Positions 22,711-35,279 of a stretch of 64,000 nucleotides of DNA are shown here, in pieces; position 1 is the stretch's first letter; each line of letters starts with the position of its first letter. The stretch comes from Vespa crabro. Its lineage: Eukaryota; Arthropoda; Insecta; Hymenoptera; Vespidae. A model generated the notes under the pieces. That model ran no database searches, was not told the DNA's origin, and saw only the letters and a list, made by a program, of their open reading frames with translations. The translations under genes and the position numbers were made by a program. The stretch is from NCBI RefSeq assembly GCF_910589235.1, contig NC_060961.1, forward strand, positions 4,985,001-5,049,000, given 5' to 3'.

Positions 22711-24097
22711 TAAACGTCCAAATTTTTCATTTTCTTTGTCCCCCCCCCCTCCCCCCAACGAATAATACCAGCAATGAGAAATGAAGGATTAAGAAAAGAA
22801 AATATTTTATAATATTGTAATATTTCAAAAGGACGATATTAAGAATCGAATATTCATTTATGTTTGAACGACATAAAAACAAAAGGAAAAAAGAAATAAA
22901 CTTATTTAACGTCTATTAATTAAAAATGAGCTTATCCGATTGTACTCGCGACGTATATACGTACACAAACACATATATCCATTCTGGTTCTGGGCTTTCA
23001 TTCTTTATATTTCGATTTTTGCTCGAAATCATACAAATGTCTTTATTACATACAAATCTTTTTGTATTTTCTTTTATTATTCTCTTTGCTTTTTTCTATT
23101 ATTTACTTATATGAAAGAAAACTTTGAGATCGTTAACATTGAAAGTGCGTAGAAACGGGAAGGACTAATTAAATTGGTTAAGAAGTACATACGTCGGAAA
23201 TTTTATAAAAATGAATAGCCAGCGTATAATAATTTAAATTCGTGTAACGAAGTAACTAATTACACAGCGAATGGAGAAGCGAAAGGAAAGAAAAAAACAA
23301 GAATGTAGCTTTGCTCGAGCGGACAGAGCCGCTGAGAGAAGAGAAATAGAGGAAAAAAGAGAAAGAGAGAGAAAGAGAGAGAGAAAGAGAGAGAAAGGAA
23401 GAAAAGGAAAGACGACAAAAGCCATCGCCGAGTCTACAAATAGGGCCTAGCCCTCTCACTATTCAATCTCTTCTCGAGCCGTTGGGTTTGCACATTGCTC
23501 ATTACCGGCCACGGAAAAAGATTCTTTTTCTTTCAGACCGCGTACAGCAGCGTTAGCTTTCCCTCGTCGAATCAACGAGAGTTATATTTTCATTTCAAAG
23601 TGGCTACCGACGTTGTACATTGCAATGAAAGAAAAGAAACATCGATAACGTTCGATCCTTTTACATTCTTAAAGAATAAAATTTCATTCGTAATTTGTTA
23701 ATTATCACTATTAAGAATCTTTTGTTATGTATCTCTTTATAATTGAAAAAAAAAAAAAGAAAAAGTATATCTTTTATCGATCTTTAAACGATCTTTCGAT
23801 GATTCCGTCTCAAATTTGTGTATGGATCTTTTATAATCTCCTTTAGTTTTGAACGATATAATGAATTCATTTCGTAAAGTCTTCTATATCGATACCATCG
23901 TACGAGAAGTTCAAAACGACCGAAGAAGCTCACGTAAATCGGCTCCCAAACTTACGCTTTCTTCGCCTATTCACGACGACGATATCATTCTAAACTCATT
24001 ACCGATTTTCAACCGGAAAAGTTTTCTCGTATCGTCAGAAAATCTTTCGATAGACGGAAAATTATCTTAGGACAGCAAAACGACAAAGCGGGAAACG

Positions 24098-24109
24098 AGA
24101 GAGAGAGAA

Positions 24110-24170
<61 letters not shown>
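24098..24170. repeat. (GA)n microsatellite
   Basis: Among the longer GA tracts in the window, pure for about 48 bases and ending in a GACAGAGA variant. Confidence 0.92.
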
Positions 24171-24565
24171 AGTAAGGTGAAAGGCGAGTTGCCAATGAGA
24201 AAGAAAAGAGAAAGAGAAAGAAGATGAGAAGCAGGAAGACATTGAAACGGCTTCGTCTCGATGTTACGACGAAATACCAAGATACTCTTTGTTAAAGAGA
24301 AGGTCGGAAAAGAAGATCCGTTCGCCTTTTTTTCTTTCTCTTTCTTCTCTTTGTTGAACGACTGCGTGGAGCAAGGAAAGAAAGAAACAAGAAAAAAGGA
24401 AATAAGAAGAGAGAGAAAGATGGCGCGACTCGATACAGTTCGATGCTCCTATTCGAGGCCAATAAATTAAAGACCCGCTCGAGTCGACGAGTTTTCCACG
24501 TTTTAGCGAACTACGCGACGATCTTTCAGAACAAAAAAAAAAAAGAGAAAGGAAAGAGTCAGAAG

Positions 24566-24566
<1 letters not shown>

Positions 24567-24612
<46 letters not shown>
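24567..24612. repeat. (GA)n microsatellite
   Basis: A GA tract 400 bp downstream of the previous one and in the same orientation. Confidence 0.92.
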
Positions 24613-24619
<7 letters not shown>

Positions 24620-26186
24620 AGAAAATCTACTTTTTCTTCAAGCTCTCAATGAAATCGAGCGAAAAGGAAAGAATGACTAGAGTCCTTTCGCATATCTGCC
24701 GATACGTCGTAAGTCCGATCGTTGTTTGATACCTACAATACCAAAATCTTATGACCTTCGTTTCTTTTATTAAACTATTTTGCCTTTTCATCTTTCATGA
24801 AAAAAAAAAAATGCTATTCATGTGAATATGAATATTTTCTTCTCTCTTCTTTTCTTTTCTTTCTCATTCTTTTTTTTTCTTTTCTTTTTCAAGATCGAAC
24901 ATAAAAGTCTCCCGAACATTTCCAATTTTTCTTTCTTTTACCTTTTCCGTTTTCTTCTTTTTTTTCTTTTTCTTTTTCTTTTTTTTTTTTTTTTGTTTTT
25001 GATAAAAGTTTCATCTAAATAAAACGAGTCTGCGAGACAGCAGAAACTTCTGACGATGTTCTTGAGCTGTTGCTCTCGAAAAAGCTGCTATGGTAATCGT
25101 TATCGATCGTTCTGTAACGTCATCCTTCGTTAACCCTTCGTCATTCAGCTTCCTTGTTCTCAACGTTCTAACGTTTGTAAAAGACGTTGCTGACAAGCCA
25201 TGTTAAATTTCATGTTCGTTTAACTTCATTAGCGATTCGTGAAACACGTCATATTTAATTAAATTCATTTAGTTATTCTCTCTTTCTTTCTATCACTGAT
25301 ATAATTATGTGGAATCGTGATATTTATATGTAAACATTATTTGCACATTGTACGGTGAATTCATATAATTATATCGATTAATCGAAGATTGAATAAAATC
25401 ACTGACGAAGTAATTAAGATCGAGATATCGCGGTAATAACTTTAATTATATTCCAATGTTTTCCAAACGAACGCGTGGGAGAATATTAAAATGGAATGGA
25501 TAATTGTATCTCGATGTTTCGCAAACGAATATTCCCCAGGGGTTAATAAATATGAGAGAGTCATTGTCAATCGACATCTGAAACTGACAAAACAATGAAA
25601 AATTAATATTACAGAGAGCCTTCCTAAAGCATATGATTATACGTTAATAATACACAATGTGTATCGATTGTATTGATTATAAAAAGTATTATATGTAAAA
25701 CTATTAAATTCTTTGTATATAACAAAAAGATATTACTTGCTTAGTTGAGATAAAAAAAATTCATAATCAATTATTGAGCAATAAAAAAAAAGTTGGATGA
25801 AAATGTAAAAGTTTATTATATTTGATATTTCTGATTGAAAAATATTTTCGAATATTGTGTGATTAAAAGAACTAATAAAATATGAATTATATTTATTCGA
25901 TGATACATAAAATTTCTTTTATATCGCCCTTATATCGTAAAACATATCAATTTGTTACAATTTTCAAGATCTATTTGAATTTTGAAGATATTTATAGAAC
26001 GCATGAAATTTATTGTCGAATTTTTCCTACGTAATCTATACATAAATAAAATGTTTAAGCATAAATACAGAGATTTTACGTAATTTGTTAATATAATTAT
26101 TTAGGATATATTATATAATCATTATTACAAAATGCTATACATTTTAAGATTGTTCACTATTCCTGATTTTATAATGATATACACCA

Positions 26187-26459
26187 TCAAAGAGAACAGG
26201 CGTAATTCTTGATCGATTTTTATATACAAGATCACATTTTAAAGATAAAGGTTTAATTTAGGACATATCTTTTTTGAATTTTTGAGAAAGCTTTCTTTTC
26301 TTTGCGTAATTAAAAAATAGTATTTTTCGAGAATAATTTATGGACAAACATATTTTCTCAAAAAGTCGAAGAAGATATGTCCTAGATGAAATCTTCTTTT
26401 TTAAAATGAGACCTAGTCCATCATTATTGTTCAAGAATTATATCTGTTCTCATTGTTGA
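26187..26459. mobile_element. Fold-back (long inverted repeat) element, about 270 bp
   Basis: The left arm (about 26187-26290) and right arm (about 26353-26459) are imperfect reverse complements over roughly 100 bp. Shared blocks include AGAACAG, TAATTCTTGA, CATTTTAAA, TAGGACATATCTT and TTTTTGAGAAA. A loop of about 60 bp separates the arms. There is no coding capacity. It could be a fold-back MITE or a source of hairpin RNA. Flanking target duplications are not clear. It lies about 340 bp upstream of composite repeat copy B. Confidence 0.65.
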
Positions 26460-26799
26460 CGTAAATATTGTTTTCGACATTTTTCACGTAGAAAAAGTTT
26501 TGTACTGAGCCTTCGAAGTTTACGGTAAAAGAGAAGATTTTCGTACTATTACTACTGATTTCCATATTATCCTTGAATGAGCTATATTAGTTCCGTGAAA
26601 TAACGATTATCTGTTTGTTTGTGTACGTAAATACCTGATGGTCAAATTCTCTAAAATATTCCAAACGCAAAGAAATACGTTTCACGATGCTCGCACAAAG
26701 AATCTACGGTAATTTACTCGATCACTCTTTGGACAAATGATTTTATGACAAAAATAAAGAAATTTGTCTTCACAGTCAGAAAGATTTTTATACGTGAGA

Positions 26800-27780
26800 A
26801 ACTTAAAATAATTTTTATTTAAAATCCCAATACTTGAAAATTTTAATCTCGAGATAGTTGGCCTTATGCAATATAAATATATTCGATCTTTTTATTATCT
26901 TAACGATTACCGAGTTAATTTTCTTTTGTATTCCAACGAGTGAACATCGAAAGTTTCTCTTTTTAATATTGAAAACTTATAGATTAATACTTACGATAAT
27001 TTTTCAATCATTTCTAAAGTCTTTAATGTACATTTGGAGTACAATAAATTAATATTTAAACAACAGTACATTCTCTTGATCATTAAAAAGGAGATAACGC
27101 TCGAGAAAATTAAAATAATATTAATTTAAAATACCAACACTTAAAAATTTTAATCTTGGTGTAGTTGACTTTGTGTATTATATAAATATTCGATCTTTTT
27201 ATTAACTTTAATGATTACCGAGTTAGTTTTCTTTTGTATTCCGACGAGTGAAACTCTCTCAAGATGTTTTTTTTTGTAGGTAGCAATGAAGACCGTAAAT
27301 AAGAATATTTCTATACTATATATTTCCTGAATAATTTATACAGTTTCTTATTATAACAGTGATACTATTTATTTTGTATTTATTTTTTGATTTCAGAAAT
27401 TCATTACAATTGCACGAATAGTAATGAAATAATGGTGTATTTGTATCGCTAAAATTAAAAATATCGGGAAGTAGTAGTAGTGTTTGTTCGTTCGCATTTC
27501 GCGATTTAAACAGCAAGTGTTTTTGCATCGACTGCGTGTAATGCAATCGTTAGAATCAATATTTGTTCGCAAAGTTTTTGCTTTTCTAACAATCGCACAG
27601 TCTGTATTTAAAAAAAAAATAGTTAAGTTCCGTGAAATAAATTCTCTGACTGTACTTTAATAAATAACTATCGCGAATTAAAGTCAGTGTATCACTAAAG
27701 AGAAGTTCGATCAATTTCAATGTCGATCTACCTCATTTTCAACCAGATACGAATTATCCATCCTTAATTTCGATCTAAAT
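26800..27780. repeat. Composite dispersed repeat, copy B
   Basis: The second copy of the repeat at 17160-18920, in the same orientation. The left part has two tandem units about 307 bp apart: AAAATAATTTTTATTTAAAA near 26807 and AAAATAATATTAATTTAAAA near 27113, each followed by ATATTCGATCTTTTTATTA and a TACCGAGTTA-TTTTCTTTTGTATTCC block. The right part (27356-27778) matches 18508-18918. The middle of copy A, including the poly-A run, is missing or shorter here. No coding sequence is visible. Confidence 0.75.
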
Positions 27781-28386
27781 ATATATTTTTTTAATTTTAA
27801 TTTATGTATATGTAAATTTATGTATTATGTATATGTAAATCACATTTTATATGCAATTAATAATATAAAAGTAATGATAATACACATAAATAGAAACATA
27901 GCGATGATAGGAACAAATAAAATTCTATAAGTCGAATTCCAAATAAATGAAGGTAAGTATAAATGTTATTAATAGTAAGATACAGAATATGGCACTCTAG
28001 CTCATTGATCAGACATGTTTAATCAACATTATTTAACAAAGTTGTATACTCTATATCGATATCAAAGCAAGATATTAATCATTGAACGTAATTAATATCA
28101 TCTCTCTCGAATCTTAAGAGATGATAAACGAATGCCATTCGAGTTTACACAATTCTCGGTCATATAATTAATTAACGATTTACGTACATTCGTCATATTA
28201 ATTATCAAGTATTGATATTTGTTTCATTATTTATTGAAGTCCCAAATATTAATGCATATTAGAAAAGTATATAGGTATACTTATTAGTAAGACGAACACG
28301 CTTCCATGCTAGTACACACATATACATGAATAGGTTAGTGTGTAAAGACAAATACACAAGCGAGGAGAGAAAAAGAGAGAAAATGT

Positions 28387-28400
28387 ATGTGTGTGTGTGT

Positions 28401-28437
<37 letters not shown>
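28387..28437. repeat. Compound (GT)n-(GA)n microsatellite
   Basis: TGTGTGTG passes into a GA tract. The mirror-image order, GA then GT, occurs at 49140-49212. Confidence 0.88.
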
Positions 28438-28439
<2 letters not shown>

Positions 28440-29877
28440 CTGCTAGTTCTCTCCTAGAGTTCGACGACTTCGTCGAAAGCCGAGCTTTATATCACGCTCG
28501 CCAAATAAATCGTAGAGCCTGCAGATTCAAGCCAGCCCTCTCTTCACATCCCACCCACACTATCGCTCGTTCGACCTTATCTCTCGCTTACGGCACAAGC
28601 TTATCGGTTCCTGTTTGTCTTACAGCATCAAGTCTTTGAGTTCACCAATATCTCGCAAAGTAGAATTTTTGAATTTAAAATCATCAAAATGAAATCACAC
28701 ATGATAACATCTTAATGACAATTATTAATATTGAAAACAAAGATATTTTATATTATGATAAATAATGTTATAAAAAAGATCTTTAATTATTATAAAAAGA
28801 AAAGTTTCAAAATTGAAATTTCAAACTTTACTCATTCGAAGTTTTATTAAATATCGATATTTTATTAAATATCTTGATAGTAATTAAGACCAAAATTACT
28901 CGATTCACGTTCGTGGGAAGTTTGTAAGCGGACTGGCATAGTAATGATTTTGCGTGCGATATCAAGATGGTACTACGAAGTTACGCAGCTATTGGACGAA
29001 TCTTTGGATAATATAGCGTTGCGTTCCGTAGTAATATACAGTGTGTAGTACCATCAAAGCAGAGCTTACTCACGTTCTATCTAGTATTGATCACAGGAAA
29101 GTTCATTGATCGTTAGATTGTGACACTCCACGTTTGAACTTCTCAACGATCTCTCTCTCTCTCTCTCTCTCTCTCTTGCTCTCTCTCTTTCTCATGTGGG
29201 GGGTAGAAACTAATTATGCATGGAGTTTGTAATTGAGTAAACTATCGTCAAAACAGAAAAATTATTATTCGTTCTTGAAGAAAAGAGAACATGAAGAAAA
29301 TTGTTCTAAATATTTATATCTACCATTAAAACATTATTTTCAAGAATAATAATAATAATAATATTTTCAAAATTTATAAGATAATAAAATAAAATGTATT
29401 TACGTTTATTATCCGTTCTAAATAAAATTAATGTTTCCGCAAAGCTCGCAGAAAGGTCAGCGTTTCTTAACAGGCTTTTCTCTTTTCCTACTTTTTTTTT
29501 CTTTTTCTCTTTTTGTTGATTTCCCTCAAATAGGAGACACCACACGTGGGATTAGGTGAAATAAAGGCATTATTGGTTTGCCCAAGAGGCGGAGCATCTG
29601 CACATATTTCTCCCTTCGATAAAAAGGAAGAACTTACGTGGTGTATCAGATCTCGCTCTTCCCCTTTAAAATAGGCTAGCTTATTTCAACGGCCTACTTT
29701 GACGATGATAGTGTGTGTAAGCGAGAAAATATATGAACATAAAAAGGTACGAAGGGAAAGAAAAATGAAAAAGGAAGAAGTTGAAAGGGAGAGTAAGCAT
29801 TCCCCCTTCATTCTCTTTTTTTGTTTCCTCAATTATAGAATGGAAAGAATCTAACCTTGACTACCCAAGTAATTTTA

Positions 29878-29942
<65 letters not shown>
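29878..29942. repeat. Compound (CT)n-(TA)n microsatellite
   Basis: About eleven CT units are followed by about 21 TA units. Open frames through it read as Ile-Tyr alternations and are artefacts. Confidence 0.92.
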
Positions 29943-29944
<2 letters not shown>

Positions 29945-30729
29945 CATATAGATATGTTATTGGTACATGTTTTACATGGTGATCGAATTCATTAAAAGAA
30001 CGGTGAAAAAAAGAAATATTCGATATATTCCATGCACTCATTACGAAAATATTTGCCATGTCAAAAGCAGCAAGTGTATATTGTTCAACATTATGTGAAT
30101 TTTGTACTCTTCAAGTTCTACAGATTTTCAAATTCACATGGAAATTAATTGTGAAATATATAAAAATCTGCATTTGAATGAAGGGCTATTATTGAAGGGC
30201 TATTATATGAACACTTGTGTCATTGCACTACATAAATATATACATATTCGTATACAATCAAAAAAAAAAAAAATGATAGCGTGTTCTTTGACGCAAACCT
30301 TTTGATGGAAAAGTTTCTATAAAGCGTTTCGCATTTTTCATCGCTACTGTGATCGATCGGTGTTATAAAATACCAGTTTTATACTGTTTTCTCTTGTTGA
30401 TAAATAACGACGATCTTATAAAAATCAATATCTCAATATTAGAAAAGTTTCGAATAAAGTTTAAAAATTATAACAATTCCAATGTTTTAATCAATATAAT
30501 TATATATTAGTAAACATTACTCTGTACAAATGAAGAATTTTTATAAGAAAAAGATGAAGAATGAAATTATTAAAATACAAATATACGTGATATATTTTAA
30601 TACTATATGATATTATAAGGAATTAACAAAAGGGTCGTTTTATCAATGATAATCATCAATGTTGAATGAGTTCAAACCTTTTGATAGAATCGAAAAAAGG
30701 AAAGAAACAAAAAATAAGTGAAAGAAAGA

Positions 30730-30730
<1 letters not shown>

Positions 30731-30782
<52 letters not shown>

Positions 30783-30788
30783 AAGAGA
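30731..30788. repeat. (GA)n microsatellite
   Basis: A pure GA tract of about 46 bases with flanking GAAA variants, 110 bp upstream of the GC-rich island at 30901. Confidence 0.92.
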
Positions 30789-30900
30789 ATAAGTGAATGA
30801 TTCTTGTAAGGTGTGTTAACAATATTTACATAAAATTGATAGATGACACGGTGTGTCGAAGGTTGATTATGGTAGTGATGCGTGTCTCTCCCATTTCTAG

Positions 30901-31093
30901 AGGTGGAATATCCCGGCATACGTCCCCGGGGCGTCGTACGGCCGAGCCACTGCAGCGCCGCGATGTTTTACGAGGTGGCGAAACCGTGCCAACTGTGTCT
31001 CGTTATATTAGATTTTACTGGGAGCTCCAGGCGCCGCATAAATTCGTTAACCAATAAAATCCTCATCGCGTGGCGTAATAATCGGCTGCGGCT
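30901..31093 (+). CDS. GC-rich island: possible internal exon or deeply conserved non-coding element
   Basis: A 193-bp island, strikingly GC-rich against its flanks. It begins after the pyrimidine-rich acceptor TGTCTCTCCCATTTCTAG (30883-30900) and ends at a perfect GTAAGT donor (31094-31099). Only the frame starting at 30903 is open throughout, for 63 codons; its product contains MFYEVAKPCQLCLVILDF. The other two frames stop inside. I do not recognise the protein. The second half reads like regulatory DNA, with CATAAATT, CCAATAAAA and GTAATAAT words, so a conserved enhancer is an equally good explanation. No neighbouring exon confirms the coding reading. Confidence 0.3.
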
Positions 31094-31525
31094 GTAAGTC
31101 CACGATAATTGTCGTAATGCGACGAAAGAGGAAACTAAAAGGCATTCGATGGTTCTTTTTACTTTTCATTATCTGGACAGTTCAGTTCTATGTTTGAAGA
31201 GAATTAAGAGAGTTTAATATTTTACTTTTGTTATTTTTCTTTTTAAATCTAATTAATCGTATGAATATAACAAGCCATGTTGTTTTCTTTTCTATTGTTT
31301 TTGTTTTGTTGATCTTTTTCATTAGTATATAATAAAATGTTCATCGGTTTATAAGATTTCCAATGAAACATTTATCAAATAAATCTTACGATATATTCAT
31401 TGTAGAAAGAGGATGAAAAAAAGTTGATGATATCTGTGATTATATTAAGTATCGAATGTGATTATTATATCGGGTATCTTTATACTTTTTATCTCGGACT
31501 CAATTATCAAACATCATAGATTAAA

Positions 31526-31557
<32 letters not shown>

Positions 31558-31579
31558 AATAAAAAAACTAGAATCAAGG

Positions 31580-31870
31580 AAGCTGCCGCTTCGCCATTTA
31601 TGTAGATACAATTTCTATAAAGTTGATCTACCGACGGTAATAATATCCGCCTTTCCCTTCTAATTGCAAAACACATTTCTTCGAAGTACCGCTTTCTCAT
31701 CCGGGCTTTATTGCCTTGATACTGGAAAACAGGTTGGTTGGTGGCGGGGCAAAAGGCACGAAAGTGCTAATGAATGCATAACTCTTACAACCGGATCGAG
31801 AATATATCGTGGGAACGCGCAATTGTTATTATGCTTATTTCTCATGCTTTTAGTTACAATCTCTTGTCGA
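31580..31870. promoter_or_regulatory. Complex island, possible regulatory element
   Basis: A non-repetitive stretch with a GGTTGGTTGGTGGCGGGGC core, paired AAAGGCACGAAAGTGC words and CTAATGAATGCATAAC, followed directly by a CT tract. The overlapping open frame ends in a Ser-Leu repeat and is unconvincing as a protein. Confidence 0.2.
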
Positions 31871-31876
31871 CTGCTT

Positions 31877-31921
<45 letters not shown>

Positions 31922-32448
31922 GTTTCTGTTTTATCTAATGGAAACTGAAAATCGAACGGAAGAAAAAGACATTAAAAAATTGTTTGCTTCGTTATCGTTA
32001 TATCTTGTTAAAATTTGCAAATGCAAAAAATATTTAACATAAATCTCCAAAATATTTGGCAACTCGCTAGCATAGAAAATGAGAACGTGAGATTTATTTT
32101 ATGATCTTCTCTTTCTATTATCATATTTGTACGCACATTGACGTACCTTATCACATTAACACTTTCTTGATCGATCGGGATCGAACATGAGTCATAATGC
32201 TTTAGGAGTGTTAAAAAGATAGATAGCTTTACGAGTTCATTTCTAAGGCTTATCATGGAAACTACTATCGTCGATAAGAGAAATTGATGGAGGAACAAAT
32301 GAACGGAATGAATGAATTATCTATCGATCGAATGCGTTCAATTAACTTTCAATTTTCATCTACGAAATCGAGAAGCAACGACAAATGAGAAGGAAATATT
32401 CAGTGGTAATTAATACAAATTAATGACGTAGGCTTTAACGATAGGAAC

Positions 32449-32488
<40 letters not shown>

Positions 32489-32679
32489 TGATAAATTGAC
32501 CGGCGATTTCGACGTTGAAATTTTGTAATGGAACGAAATATTTCATTTATACCAATGCAACGTAATTAAATGTCAATTTTAGTGGTCAACGGAAAAACCG
32601 TCAACTGATTCGAGAAGCTTTCGATTGGATGTTATTCGTCCATGCCGAAATATACGTGCTATTTTATGATTATGTTATT

Positions 32680-32727
<48 letters not shown>

Positions 32728-33607
32728 CTCCTCTTTTTTCCCCTCATAACCATATAAGATGTGTCACGTCGTGCAGTTATCATTTTCGCTTGATCGAGAA
32801 ACGCGAAAACACGATTTGACGTTTAGTCTCGAAGATTTTAATACATTTGTACTTTCATGGGAACGACTTTCGATCGTTAAAATGGAACTACGAAATCATA
32901 TAGAGAGAGAGAGAGAGAGAGAGAGAAATATCGCCAGGGGCGTACTTGAATCATACAAATAAAAAATGTATGTAGCTACGGAAAAAAAATCAAATAAAAA
33001 TAAAAATAAAAAATGGTTACGGAACGGCGATAATAAAAGCGACTGTAACGATATTGGTATGTATCGTAAAAGAAAAAAAGGAAAAAGAAGAAGAAAAATG
33101 AGAGAAGAGAAGGGGATATGTAAATCCCCACAATGTGCGAAACTTAACGCTAGAAATAATTCGTTTGATCGTAGGCTGACGTTTCGATATCGGCTATCGA
33201 CTGGCACACGTTTTTTTCGATAATCGCACGTAGCATTACATAATAGATCGTGATTCGAGACTCCCTTTGTTTCCCGCTTAATGGTCCGTTTCAGTACAGA
33301 CTATATTCTCCATTAACGATAAATCGCGATTTCGCATGAAATTCGCAGACGAAGCGAGTATCGGTACTAGGTTCAAGTTCTTTTACGATTCTAGAAAAGT
33401 TATTTGCCGTACCGTGATTGACTCATTTCTTATGAAATTACGTTATATTTTCAATTAAAGGGAATACAAACTTTATTTCTATGGGAATCCGTTATGAAAA
33501 GAAGAATAAAATAAACAAGTATAAAATAAGATATTATATACGATGCAATATATAATATATAAAAGTAAATGGACGTACAAATAAATGTAAATATAAATAA
33601 GAAGGAC

Positions 33608-33639
<32 letters not shown>

Positions 33640-33948
33640 TAATATTTCATTATTGCTGGAAAGATACTGATACCCGGTAATTGTAAACTATTGTATTATA
33701 GGATAAAAAATAAAGAGATCGTAAAAACATAATCAATAGAGTAATAGTATGAAATAAAATAAGATAAAATAATAGAGAAAAAAATAGAAATAAATATAAA
33801 AGCGACAAGAAGTATACATATTTGCTTCAGTGATATATAAAGGATCGAAATGAAGAATGAATGATTACGAATATGATCAAACGACAATAGATAAAATTAT
33901 TGAAATTTCATGTACCATAAATATCAACCATCCGTAGAAATTAAAGTT

Positions 33949-34010
33949 AACGAGACAAGTATCTCCACTCGTTGCTTCTTATTTCTCGCAAAGATACTTG
34001 ACGTCTCGTT
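33949..34010 (+). other. Strong hairpin, 16-bp stem with a 3-nt bulge
   Basis: AACGAGAC (33949-33956) plus AAGTATCT pairs with AGATACTT (33992-33999) plus GTCTCGTT (34003-34010). Three bases bulge between the two half-stems on the right side, and the loop is about 27 nt. Pairing outside the stem is weak, so it is shorter than a typical pre-miRNA. It does not match any miRNA family I can recall. It could be a structured RNA element or a cruciform site. Confidence 0.45.
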
Positions 34011-34468
34011 TTCTAATCGACGAATTAATTAAAGTCCATCCCTTGACGTGAATAAAAGCGAGCAACACGCTTCACCGCTCTATCGCCAAAGAGTTTTCTT
34101 GAATTTCAGGATATCGATGATAATTGCTATTGGCGAACTTTCAACAAAGGGTCTTGCGTTTATACGTCGCTGAACGATCGTGTCGGTACGATCCTTTCCT
34201 TCGATTTTTCTCTTTCATTTCGTTTCGGCTCGCTGAGAAAACGAAAGGCGAATATTGAAGTTATCTCGAGCTCGATAACAATAACAAATGACATTTGATT
34301 TCTTTAATTGATATACTTGAATTATCTTAGAAATTTCGAAAATTTTAGAATCACAATGAAAAGTTCCCAATCCAAAAATTCTAATTTTAACGAAACTTTG
34401 TGAGGATAAAGAAAACTTCATGAATATGTATATACGTGCTATATATATATGTTAGTTAAAGTTATAAA

Positions 34469-34499
<31 letters not shown>

Positions 34500-35279
34500 T
34501 TTTCTTCCGCACTCTGATACTTCATCAAGTGAGATGTACTTTTTATATATAAAAAGTTTTTTTTCCATCTCTCTTCTTTCAGTTCATCGAAAAATCCCCC
34601 CCCCCAAAAAAAACAAAAAACAAAAAAAAACTGATTCAAAAAACTAATTGTAAAAGCTGATTCCATTCCAAAGTTAATTTCCATTGAAAAAAAAAAAAAA
34701 TAAGAAAAAATATTGTTCCATGCATAACTCGATGTTCTATTCATAAAGTTTAATAAAAATCAGAATTACCAGTTTAGAATGACACCTTGCCTTGTCATAT
34801 TGTCGTAAAACATTTAAATAGATAGATTTCAATGGATCTGATTGTCTGCAAATTTTAAATGAATACCATTAACGATTTCAATGGAAACAGTTTGTGACAA
34901 TGTATATGGGTCACGTTATACCAGCAACTCGTGCAGAACGCGTTTTGCATAAGTATTAGCAAAATCCTTGCGGCAAATTATTAATGACCTCTTCATGTAC
35001 ATACGTATATGCATATCGACGAACGGACAATTTATTAGAGTAAAATGTTCTGTTAAAATTTAGTCCGCCATTGCCGATCCAATAAGACATAAAATTTTAC
35101 AAATTATAATATCGATTGGCCATTGATCATTAGATTTTTTACAAACATACTTTTCGTTAAAATTTCACTGTTCGATATCGTTATAACGATATTACAGTTG
35201 AACTTGAAACGAACTATCTCTTGCTAAAACGTGATCAAATAATATCCCATTATATACATATGTACGTGGATACATACAT

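Larger units (their letters stand above)
22711..26186. other. Non-coding segment with several GA tracts
   Basis: This holds a C-rich run at 22741-22756, purine tracts at 23340-23400, 24098-24170 and 24567-24612, T-rich DNA at 24840-24995, and complex stretches at 23400-23600, 23860-24060 and 25020-25200. Purine and pyrimidine frames dominate the open reading here. The interval 25600-26180 is plain AT-rich DNA. No gene is supported. Confidence 0.55.
27781..30900. other. Non-coding segment before the GC-rich island
   Basis: This holds a short tandem of TTATGTATATGTAAAT near 27804-27841, GT and GA tracts at 28387-28437, a CT tract at 29150-29178, an 11-bp inverted repeat at 28966-29055, a CT-TA compound tract at 29878-29942 and a GA tract at 30731-30788. 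Complex stretches at 28440-28620 and 29530-29720 may be regulatory; the latter contains CACGTGGGATTA. No gene is supported. Confidence 0.55.
31094..35279. other. Non-coding segment with microsatellites, a complex island and a hairpin
   Basis: This holds A-rich DNA at 31524-31567, a complex island at 31580-31870, CT tracts at 31879-31917 and 32684-32723, a TA tract at 32460-32488, GA tracts at 32900-32927 and 33608-33639, a hairpin at 33949-34010, T26 at 34469-34494 and C9 near 34597-34605. The interval 34860-35060 is moderately complex. No gene is supported. Confidence 0.55.

Noticed and set aside
8640..28000. Isolated GTAAGT donors at about 8625, 13622, 22489 and 27956
   Set aside because: The upstream sequence is AT-rich or repetitive with stops in all frames and no good acceptor, so no exon can be proposed.
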